A stretch of 64,000 bases of DNA from Ypsolopha sequella (Eukaryota > Arthropoda > Insecta > Lepidoptera > Ypsolophidae). Position 1 is the first letter of the stretch; every line of letters starts with the position of its first letter. A model generated the notes under the pieces. The model saw only the letters and a program-made list of their open reading frames with translations, was not told the origin of the DNA and made no database searches. Shown here one piece after another: positions 42,779 to 53,200 of the stretch. Made by a program: the position numbers and the translations under genes. The stretch is from assembly GCA_934047225.1 (NCBI GenBank), contig OW203989.1, positions 16,467,977 to 16,531,976 of the forward strand. Reading direction: 5' to 3'.

Positions 42779-42850
42779 ATGATGATACAACGATACGTCG
42801 ATACGTCGATACGACGATACGTCGATACAACGATACGTCGATACGCCATA
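42779..42850 (+). repeat. CGATACGT microsatellite
   Basis: About eight imperfect copies of the octamer CGATACGT (variants CGATACAA and CGATACGA), flanked by GATGATGATG. Confidence 0.8.
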
Positions 42851-42985
42851 ATACGCATAAGTTTTATTTTCATAAAATTAAAAAAGTTGACTGAAACCTT
42901 AATCACAAACCAAAAGAAAGTGTTCTATTAGTTGTAAAAAATCGAGAAATTATTTTCGAGAGGTCAGCAGAGCTGCTTTTATTAA

Positions 42986-43697
42986 GGGTCGGTTGCGCCA
43001 AACATGCTCTCGCGTTTGGACAATTTAGCATATTAAAACAAAATATTTTTAACAAATAAAATTTGTGTAGGTAGTTAAGGAGTTGAACTAAATTACAATA
43101 TTTCAGATTTGACACAAGTATCACAATCATCGAGAAAAAAAAATCGGAAAGATCAGTAAAATCACGGAAAACGTAATTTGGCTTTGGAACAAGTTTGATC
43201 AGTCTACTGATCTAACTACAAAATAAAATATTTTTTATAGCGCAAAGAAATGAAAGTAGCTTTAACAGATTTTTATTATTTTCTATTTCCTTTCGTTATT
43301 TTAAAAGAAATACTCAAACATTCTACATTTTTCCTGTACAGAAAAATTACGCAAAAAGAATTTGGAAGTTTGTGTATTTCTTTTTAAACAACGAAAGGAA
43401 AAAAATATTAATATATTAAATGAATAAAGTACTTTGAACTCTTCACGCAAAAAATATATATTTCAATTTGGAACAAAAAAACTCCTTTTTTCTGTTTGCA
43501 ACGCCAAATTACGTTTTTCGTGATTTTAGTGATCTTTCCGATTTTTTTCCCGATGCTTGTGATACTTGTGTCAAATCTGAAAAATTATAATTTAGTTCAA
43601 CTCCTTAACTACCTACACAAAATTTATTTGTTAAAAATATTTTGTTGTAATATGCTAAATTGTCCAAACGCGAGAGCATGTTTGGCGCAACCGACCC
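42986..43697. mobile_element. Long-TIR foldback with TTAA target duplication, copy 1
   Basis: GGGTCGGTTGCGCCAAACAT at the left mirrors ATGTTTGGCGCAACCGACCC at the right; the arms run about 200 bp each (GCGTTTGGACAATTTAGCAT, ACACAAGTATCACAATCATC). TTAA stands directly outside both ends (42982-42985 and 43698-43701), the piggyBac target. No transposase. A diverged copy is at 59093-59782. Confidence 0.88.
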
Positions 43698-43784
43698 TTA
43701 ACTAGATGGTTAAAACCTCGCAATAAAGTGAATCAAGTGTGAATCATTGAATTGCGACTCAGGAGTTTTCTCGGGATGTATAAT

Positions 43785-44456
43785 TTAAAAAACCGGCCAA
43801 GTGCGAGTCGGACTCGCGCACGAAGGGTTCCGTACCATTATCTATAATAATACAGATCGCGCCAAACTTCTAGTCCGTTCGGAAGTTGCTCTTCCAAAGA
43901 ACGGCCCATACATTTTGTTCCTGCTGATGCGAATCGCTGTGTTTAGAGGGGACTAAAAGATTGGCGCGATCTGTACTCGTTAACTTGTAAAGCCTATTTA
44001 GCTGTGATAGTTTTCCTTTTAATTTCGTTATCTATACTACTGCCGTGATCTTTTTCACGTCTCTAAATACAACCGTTTCGCCGGCAGGGGAGCGGGGGAC
44101 ACTTGACTCTAACAAAAATTAACACTTTTTAAATTTAAAATTTTGCAAACGGAACTTTGGATCGAAAAATGGTCTTCTCACACCCCCAATATTTTTAAAC
44201 TACCTATCCAATGACACCCCACGCTAGTAGACGAGAAAAAAAATCATCCCCACTTTACGTGTAGGGGAGGTACCCTAAAATAAATTATTTTTTCAAAACT
44301 TTACTGTAGCACTTCATTGGCGTAATGAATATGTATACCCATGCCAAATTACAGCTTTCTATTACTTATAGTCTCTAAGCTAAGCCGCGGACAGACAGAC
44401 AGACGCACATGGCGAAACTATAAGGGTTCCTTGTTGTTGACTACGGAACCCTAAAA
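43785..44456 (+). repeat. GGCCAAGTGCGAGTCGGACT repeat, full copy with nested MITE
   Basis: Left end AACCGGCCAAGTGCGAGTCG and CGAAGGGTTCCGTACCATTA; right end GACAGACAGACAGACGCACA, then GACTACGGAACCCTAAAA. At 43853-43973 a TA-flanked MITE is inserted in it. Confidence 0.75.
43853..43973. mobile_element. TA-flanked MITE, CAGTGCGCGCC family, copy 2 (121 bp)
   Basis: CAGATCGCGCCAAACTTCTA mirrors the right end AAAAGATTGGCGCGATCTG; TA outside both ends. Shorter and diverged relative of 25541-26152, nested inside the repeat at 43785-44456. Confidence 0.8.
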
Positions 44457-44675
44457 AGGATTAAACTGATCAGCCTTTCTTCCAACATACTTGCTCTTAG
44501 CCATGTATTTAGTTCGTAAACTGTCAAGTTTTAGAAGATTATTGAATCAGCATGGATGGTTTTGTAGGTGTCATCACATGACCCCCTGTGACCCCCTCCC
44601 CCCTGGGACCGTAGTTTTGTAATTGATCTGCTAATTTGTAATGCGCCTTAAAGTTTACAGTCAAATCATTTTATA

Positions 44676-45930
44676 CAGTGTGTCCCTCGTTAGAGTGCAC
44701 ATCCGAAAGGCCACCCAAAGTGGAACTAGACACCAACGAAAAAAAAAAAATTAAAAAATCTCGTAACAAATCGTTATTGACGTTTTAATATTTGTGTTGC
44801 CCACCAAGGACTCTATGTATAAAATATGTCATTACTTTTGATCTACCGTGAGTAATGCAATCTTATGATCCATAAGAATATACGTGGCATATCAAATCAT
44901 ATACAAACTACCCTGTTTGGGATATCCGGCTCGAAGGACCAAAATTATGTTTGGGATATTCTCTTCAATAATGCAAGATGTAAATTTACTATACTTTGAC
45001 TTTAATGATCGATAATTACAATAAATATAATTAGTACAAGCGCCTGCGTGGCGGTGACGAGATGATGGTTCGCAATAATGACCGTCGGTTCTCGCGTCTA
45101 TCGTCGAGGCTGAAATCCGGTCCGGGGCGGGGGGGGGCAACCGTAGCTATTTGATGGTAGGATTCTCAGCAACCCAGTTCCGGATTAAGGCTACTTGATG
45201 CCCTAAGCAATCCACGCCTATGGGCGAATATCCACTACGAAACCACTATTAGGTCTTTAAAAAAAATTATGGGTTGATTACAAAGAGGTCGATCTGTACG
45301 TACTTTTCTCAGAATATGTACGAGAGAGATAAGTGGTGTAGCTATTATAATAAAAATCAAAGCAAACTATTTCTTTTTATTTATTGAAATGCTATTTTAC
45401 GGACAACAATTCGCGAACAATAGTGTCAAAGATTAATTTTCTTAACATATCTGCCTCTATAGACAACATTGATAAAGCGTCGAGCCTCTCTTGTAGCATT
45501 GTCGTCCATTGTTTTAAGACCTTGCTGACTATTTCGAAGATTTGCAAACCATGGGTCAACGCGACGACATCTCATTACTCTAGTAAATTTAATAACGCGC
45601 GGATATTTAATAAGCATTGCCTTTCATGTGCTAGAAAATATATTTTCGTTACTGTTTATGATGCCCCCCGAGACGTGATGCCCTAAGCCATTGCTTATAT
45701 GCTAATCCGGCACTGAAACTGTCATTACCGTTACCAACTACCATTATCAACTACTATTACCATAAAAATAACATCTAGTAAGTTTGTCACGTCCCATACA
45801 GACGCTCAGGTGGAGCAATTATTGTAGAAATTAAAAAATATATATATTTATTTTTTAAGTATATTTGTCGATATTATTTAGATCTAGTTTCACCCTCTTT
45901 CGAATATGCATTCTTACGAGGGACATAAAG
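44676..45930. mobile_element. TA-flanked element, CAGTGTGTCCC family, copy 2 with insertion
   Basis: Ends CAGTGTGTCCCTCGTTAGAG and TTACGAGGGACATAAAG, with ATCCGAAA / TTTCGAAT inside and TA outside. At 1255 bp it is twice the size of the copy at 8655-9274 because of inserted sequence, including 45175-45715. Confidence 0.78.
45175..45715. mobile_element. Nested inverted-repeat insertion, CAGTKCCGGATTA ends
   Basis: CAGTTCCGGATTAAGG at the left and GCTAATCCGGCACTG at the right are inverted, with ATGCCCTAAGC near both ends. CAGTGCCGG-type ends occur in hAT elements, but I see no target duplication, so the class is open. Confidence 0.5.
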
Positions 45931-45944
45931 TATAATATTATTAA

Positions 45945-46407
45945 CCCTTAACCACCTACCACCGGTCTCAAAGACCGCAACGGATTTTGTTTTTCAATTT
46001 ATTCGGCTAACGTAAGCCGTAGATATCTATGTGTCTATGTACCTTTTCGTCGATCTCTTGCAACAATTTTCAAGCACTCGTCAGGTGTATACGTGTGCGA
46101 ATCCTCTGCAGGTGATCAAAAAAAGGTCGTGAGTCGGCATTTCCTCTATGTAAATCTCATGGGTTTTTACCTCACATTGAACTTACAATTTAGAAGTGAT
46201 TTTTGTTTTATGTTTATTGTTACTCAATTATTTAAGTAACATTGTATTTTATTGTTTTTAGTAAAACGATATGGATCTTGAAATATGTACATGTATAAAA
46301 ATAATATTTGTTTTAACTAGTTACTAAGGTTTTTGACATTTGATAAGCGGTCTCTATGACCGCAGGTAAGTGGTTATGTGACAAAAACAGGGGTAAGTAG
46401 TTAAGGG
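45945..46407. mobile_element. TTAA-bounded MITE
   Basis: CCCTTAACCACCTACCACCG with CGGTCTCAAAGACCGC at the left mirrors GCGGTCTCTATGACCGCAGG and GTAGTTAAGGG at the right; TTAA at 45941-45944 and 46408-46411. It starts 10 bp after the previous transposon ends. Confidence 0.8.
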
Positions 46408-46811
46408 TTAAAACTCGCGTGAGCTGGCATACTAAATTATTATTACATGTGGCTTGAACACTCACGGGTGATCAGAATGACACTCGCCTAATTGTATCGA
46501 TGAAATGGTTGACTTATAAAGTATATTAATTATAAAACCAAATTAAATAGAAACGAAATTTAACTTAAAAAGATACACATAGTTTATTAAAATCAGCCTT
46601 GGTTTCATATTTAAATATTCACACACTAAAATTACTTATCAACTTTTTAGTTATATCAAGGAATGCAGTTTCATGTTTACGGTATCTAGGTAGGTCTAGA
46701 GTACGTTCCGATCTCCAATAACATCCTATTTATCTAATAGGTAGTACTTGTCTGTTACCGAAAGATGTCACACAACGTATATAGTTGAAATTCATCTGAT
46801 CCCCATATGTA

Positions 46812-46919
46812 CAGTGGAGATCACCACCTTTACACATTGGACTTTGTACTTATCTTATATACTTTACTATAGGGGCTAATTTAGTACTGCAAGTGTTTAA
46901 CTTGATGTGATCTCCACTG
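46812..46919. mobile_element. TA-flanked MITE, CAGTGGAGA family, copy 1
   Basis: CAGTGGAGATCACCACC against GATGTGATCTCCACTG, TA outside both ends, 108 bp. The interior TTGGACTTTGTACTTATCTT recurs in the copy at 60748-60858. Confidence 0.85.
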
Positions 46920-47098
46920 TACTACAAACAGATCCAAAAGAAGATTTTTTTAATTTGTCGCGTTTTTCCAGTCGCATCTTTCAATAGCCAGACTATCATG
47001 ATGAAAGCCATTTGTTAAAATATGTATAAATAATATGAATTAAGGCGTGGACACAGCTTTACGGCAGTTTGTGGGCATAGTTAATTGTAGACATAGTT

Positions 47099-47285
47099 TT
47101 ATAATGTAGCAGCATCTTTCTGGTACTTGGTGAACTGCAGGAAGATCTGCTCGAGCGTGGTCTGCGAGATGCTGTAGTCCTCAACGTGCAGCTCGCGCTT
47201 AGCGCGCTCCATGATGCCGAACATGCGCGACCACGGCATGCTGCGCTCCGAGAGGTAGTACGTCAGCAGACCTTGGTACTCCTCC
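47099..47285 (-). CDS. Gene 2 exon 19: C-terminus and stop
   Basis: 187 nt from acceptor TCTTCAG to TAA (47101-47099). It encodes [20 protein letters not shown] and [20 protein letters not shown]. The sequence between 47285 and 47405 contains a second degenerate copy of the TACTCCTCCCTG..GAA junction on the + strand (around 47386), a tiny local duplication. The nearest downstream AATAAA on this strand is at 46588-46583, about 510 nt away. Confidence 0.95.
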
Positions 47286-50200
47286 CTGAAGAATACAACA
47301 ACAACATATTAAGAAACCGAACATACGCGCAACCACGAAATGCTGCACTCCGACTACCTACGTCAGCAGGGCATGTTACTCCTCCCTGGAGAACCCAACA
47401 ACAACATATCAGACAAATCGTATCTACAGGTACATATTAAACTCGTACACTTACATTAGCTTGGGATCAGCGAATTGTGTGTTGACGAATTCCTTTATTG
47501 CGGCTGTATGATTTAATGTTACTGTTGAGTCTTCTGTCAGCTTCAACTTTATCGTCAATGTGAACCCTGGAAATATTTGTTTAGCTTAGAACTACATTAC
47601 AACAAATTTTTTAAATATTATTTTTTTAACAATTAAAAACAAGAGGCATTTATATTATTTTCGTATCGGTAAATACTGAGCGAACCTTCAAAAAACCTGT
47701 TCTTCAAATGTTGCGGGGTACCCAAGCACTTGAACTGTCCGTTGACCATGATAGTCAACCTCGAGCAGAGAGCCTCACACTCATCCATACTGTGAGAAGT
47801 GAGCACGACACTCTTCCCGCTCTGTGTGGCCTTCCGTATCGCCGTCCAGACTTGTCGCCTGGCGGCAGGGTCGACGCCCGTCGTGGGCTCGTCAAGGAAC
47901 ACGACGCGCGCGTGCCCCATCAGCGCTATTGCCGTGCTCAGCTTGCGCTTGTTGCCGCCCGAGTACTGCATCACCTGAAAATGTTATGGAACCGACCCGC
48001 TATGACGACGTGCATGGACAGTGTAAAGAGATCTCCAATGTTGCAATATCTGCGCAAGGTAATTACATTATGTTAGTAATGCTGTTTCATATATATGTTG
48101 TTTATGACATAATAGTATTTAAATATGTTATAAAATTGTCTCCAAAAAGGGTAGTCAGGATCAGGATAGAATATAGGGTCTATATAATTTCGATCAGCTA
48201 CAATTCTGACACACATATTTCAATCTGGTAAAGTCAACACATAAGATGGTCGGGGTACACTAACACTTCAAATAAAAAAATATAGATGAATATATAGTAC
48301 TTATTTTTACTTATAGGTAGTAAAGTTACCCTCTTATCAAGATGCTTGGTGAATCCAAGACTGCTGGCGATTTGGAAGATGAGCGTGGTTATTGTTTCGG
48401 GTCTCAAACCTCGTAGCAGCGCGTACAGGCGCAATGTCTCTCGGCCCGTCAGTTCGTCGAACAGCGCATCGAATTGAGGACAGTAGCCTGTGAACGGTTT
48501 CTCTGCTTATTTATCACCTAATATTTCTGATAAATGGACATTTAGTAGAAAAACAAAAGACTCGTCAGTTCGACCTGCCTTGTTAACATACCAATGTTTT
48601 CGTGAAACTTTTTTATGTCTTTTGTGACGGAATGTCCCCTGACAAAGGCATCTCCACTAGAGACCATCTCGTCTCCCATAAGCATCTTGAAGGTGGTGGT
48701 CTTGCCTGCGCCGTTCACTCCAAGCAGTCCAAAGCATTCGTTCTCGCCCACGCCTGCGAAAAGTTCTTACCTACATCAGCATTAAACTACTTTCCAAGTG
48801 GCATAAACTGATATCTACAACCACTGATTGCTATAAACTACAATTTTAGGATACGATACAACTAACAAGTTCCTTGGTAAGGAAAAAATCGGAAACCCTT
48901 GTACCATAGCTTTGCAGCATAGCTCAGGGGCGCTCATGGGGAGCCTCGGTCGATTGAGTTGAAATTTGACAATAAGATGGAGAATTTATCTGGAAAAACG
49001 AGCAAAATAGGCAAGATTTCAATGAAGTTTTATTTAGAAAATTATTGAAGTAGTATACAATATAGATATATATGACTTTAAATATATTATTTCATTTAAG
49101 GACTGAAACGTACTGGGAATTAGGATAAAATTGCGGAAGCCGGAAACTGGCAATGGTACTCGTCCATACGAACAACTTTAACTATGGAGCCAACCCTCTA
49201 TTTGAGAAAAGAAAATCAGCTGTTCCATAGAAAAGTTTCATAGCTAACCGACCAAAATGTTTGAAACAACAGAATTTTTTCTTTGATTTCTCGATTTTTT
49301 TTAATGAAAAATTGTTCGTATGGGCGAGTACCATCGCCAGTTTTCGGCTTCCGCAACTTCATCTAAACATCCTGTATATTTATTTAAAATTTAAAATTTT
49401 CTCTTATTTATGTATTATTTAAGGTCGTCTATATTTGTTTTGTATTCTATTTAAATAATTAGCAAATAAAAGCGTATTATGTATTCATTAAAGTGTTTTG
49501 AAAATTAGTTGCAGGCATCAAATCGATACATCCAATACACATTGAAGGTGCCTGTACGTCGTCGTGTTCGACCTACACTTCTCACACTTTAGTAATATCC
49601 TTCACTAGCTTCTATCCGCGGCTTCACTTGCGTGGCCTACAGGAAATAAATTACATTTTTTTTTCAGAAACAAACATTTTAAGTTTAGTGATCTCACTCC
49701 CTCTGGGCCTCGTGCCAAATACCGCCCAAGTAGCACCCGAGCTCTATAAGTAGCCGTACAGAAGCCGGTGAGGCGTCATACATTACGGCATAGGCTCCAT
49801 AGAGAGGCCCTACAGTGGTTCTACAAGCGGCTATAGCGCCGCTTTAACCCCAAAAGAGGCCCCTCTTTGTAGAGCTATCGGTCCTACAATCGCCCTACAG
49901 TGGCCGTAAATGTGTGTTAGTACGACGATACAGAGGTTCTGCAAGAGCGATAGTATGTGCCAAGAGATCTAAAATAAGTTTTTGTAGCGCGACTATAGAG
50001 CTCTCAGCGTATTTCAGCGCGACTCTATCTCTGAAATACATTTCATGGCTCTGTATTGATTCTATAGAAGTGCTATTATTTTTTTCAACAAAGTGGATCG
50101 TATTTACATGGTAAAGAAGTGACAGCACAACAGAAGATATCATAAAAATAAATACACAGCAAAGTTTTGATACTGTTTTTTTTTTTATTTACGTGAAATC

Positions 50201-53200
50201 TTAGTGCCAGTATCATTTTATTGTAAAAATATGCATATATTTTAGCTAAAAAACTTACGCGCTCACAATATATGCAGTTTTTAATATAAAAAATACATTT
50301 ATATTTAGGGTTATAAACTACTTTTAATTTTTTTAAGATAATTCAGACTTATTGGTCGTTTTATTAGGGTCGTGGGTGAGAAATGGTGGTGTAAAGTGCA
50401 GAATTCTTACATATTTATGATGTTAAAATGTTGCAATAACCATGAGGATAAGCATTAATCAAAATATTAATGGCGTTTTATTACAACAGCTCTCAGAGCT
50501 TAACTATGTCCGCTCTATCGTTTTAAACCGTACAAAGGCGCTAGTATTCGCTGTTGTAAACCTTTGGGTCCTACAGTTGGTGTATTGGCGCATAGTTGTA
50601 CTCTTTTGGACGTACACCAGCACTTTACGTCTCCTTTTTAGAGCCCAAGTGTATAAAAAGGACTACTATATATCCTATTATATTAACTTATTAGGAGTCC
50701 GTCGTTGAATTCTAAAAACACCTATAAATTGTTTTTTTACATTTTATCATTGCTTTTCGGTCCAACAGTTTCAGAGATAAGGACATACATTTTTTTTTGT
50801 ATACCAATTCATTTCTCTAAAAACATGAAATAAATCAATTACAATCAGTTTCAGTTTTATTTTTTCCGAAGCCATGATCAATTTGATCTATCCAACACTA
50901 GAAAAACTATTGCAGAGACTGAAAAACAATAAGTCAGGTACCTGTCAGTTATTTTGCACATTGCCATTATGAATATAACTCTATTCCAACTTTGCCTACA
51001 ACAAGCATTTTTTCACCGGACGTATAATATCACATAGCAAATATTTAAAAATGCTTGTACGTATATTTATTATGGACATTGTCTAGCTATTATGGATAAT
51101 TATGTACTATATTATAATTTTGCCATCTACAATTTTTTTCCCCGAACATGTCACAGAGCAAGTATTAACAATACTCGTATGTACCTATATATTTAATAAT
51201 ACCTATGTATATCGCAACTCGTCCGCAATCATATTTTTTGACAAGTTATCTATAAAATATAGAGCGTGCCACGCGAAAAAGCGCGTGACAAAAGCAACGA
51301 GAGGGATAAGGGTTTACGCGGGGTGAAGAGCGTCAAATTTCGTCTTCTCACGAATTCTTTCGCCTTAATCACTTCTGCCACAACTTCTTAAAAATCACAG
51401 TTAATATTGTCAGCTACAGCACTGTGTAGCATTCGCTACAAGTATTCAACCTTTTTATATATTTTTAGTCTTTCTTTATCGTTGGCTGCTTTTCTGAATT
51501 TTCGAATTCAAATAGTTAGAATATTCTTGTCAGATTTTTTTGTTATTTTTCTCATATCAGAGAAGATCGTGACAGAGGAAGCAAATCTCTTTTACAAAAT
51601 AACAAATTTAATATTTAAAATATAGAAACAGAGCGCAATTGCCCTGAACATTGTGTAAGCCAGTTTTCCTGCATTTCCCGGTAAGTTTTGTGTAATTTTG
51701 GTTTCATTCTCTGAAAATCCTTCTTGTCCCGTTTCCAATACGTTAATTTCCTTTCCCTCGTTTCATAAGCATGTCTTGACGCTGTTGTTTTATTTCTTTA
51801 CAGCGACCCTTCGGGATTATTTTTTAAAGGGTTTCTGGGTCTCCCCAGTTTGATTTTCCCATCCGCCATCTCGTACGGTTGTACCTATTGAGGCCTGATG
51901 TAAGGACCACGTCCCTGGTGAGCTAAAGCTTCCGATACTAAAATTGAAATCGCCAAGCTTCATCGACTGCTCCCGGGAACACCGGAAACTCCCAAAGTCA
52001 CGAAGAGACCCTTACCAGGTTTTTAATATCTGTAGCTTAATATTCAGCATCGATTATTTTTATTCCTTAGTGTAAAGCTAGATAACGATTGCTCGTAACA
52101 CCTTATTATTACGTTTTTCTTTCGGATCAAGAGTTATCAAAACTTCCGTGAAATCTTAGTTTAAAGGATCCTATAAACTAGTGTCGACAACTAAATTTAA
52201 AATCCATTATTTTATGAATAAATGCGTCGTTCAAGCTAAAAGGAAATTAAAATCCTAAATAAGTGGAATTTGGCATAATAATTTTTCTGATCTAAGAATT
52301 TCCTTTGTACCGATACTCCTCTGATATTATTGTTCTTTTGTACCATATTTTTCTTACTTCGGTTTTGTTATTTTTGTGTTTTGTTATTTAAATTATACGG
52401 TTTATTCATCCAGGTTTACCTCTTTTTTTGGCTGTCACCAGGCTTGCCTGGTGGCAGTCCAAATTTAATTCGAAATTACGTTCGTTAGTATGTAGTGGCG
52501 GAAAATAATAAAATAATTTTTTTTTAAAAATAACGCTACAACTGCTACAGGATACACTATTGCTACTGGACTCAAAATTTGAAACGACAGAACCCTCACT
52601 GTTTTGTTTTTGGACTTGACTGTTCACTCCTTCAAATCTTTGGCCTTGACATTGAGCTGGATGATTATTAATTATATTTTAGTATTCTGTGCAAATTCTT
52701 TTCTTCACACTACCACATTTTTTTCTTGATTTTTATGAATTTTCCTCTCCATGGTAGATTCACTCTATACTTGAACAAAATGGCAGATTACAAGTGTTTT
52801 AATAACGATTATAACCGCTCTTGTTCTGCTTTGGCCGTTATAGTGACGATATAAATGTGTTTTCCTCTCTTTTTGCTGGATAAAACCTCTATGTCCAGCT
52901 ATTTACCATATAGTTGCTGTAAAAGCAGCAAATATACAGGTTTTTACGCTACTATGGAGTTATATTACTCTATTGTAGATATAGCCCTACAAAGGCTCCA
53001 ATAAACTCTATTTGAGAGCTGAAGGCTTTAAAATAATACTCTATATACCCTAAAGCGTTTTAAAAGAAGCTTATAACTCAATTCAAACACTTTTACCTAT
53101 AAAAGATCTCTTTTAGATCACAGAGTGTTATAATAGGTATTTATAACACTGCTTTACTTCATAGGCCCGTGCAATAGCTCTTTAACACGCCTTTGTGTCT

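Larger units (their letters stand above)
27091..47098. other. Intergenic region between the convergent ABCA genes
   Basis: About 20 kb with no gene I can support. It consists of the listed MITEs, foldbacks, SINEs and LINE ends plus unassigned AT-rich sequence, notably 28010-29050, 29780-30010, 31022-31610, 31960-32050, 32720-33030, 33430-34370, 34480-35420, 35630-37400, 38500-39690 and 40780-41030. Open frames up to 127 codons (for example 31717-32100) run across MITE boundaries and resemble nothing. Confidence 0.6.

Noticed and set aside
47708..48231. Open frames on the + strand of 122 and 135 codons
   Set aside because: They are antisense to gene 2 NBD2 exon 17, whose GC-rich codons keep the other strand open by chance.
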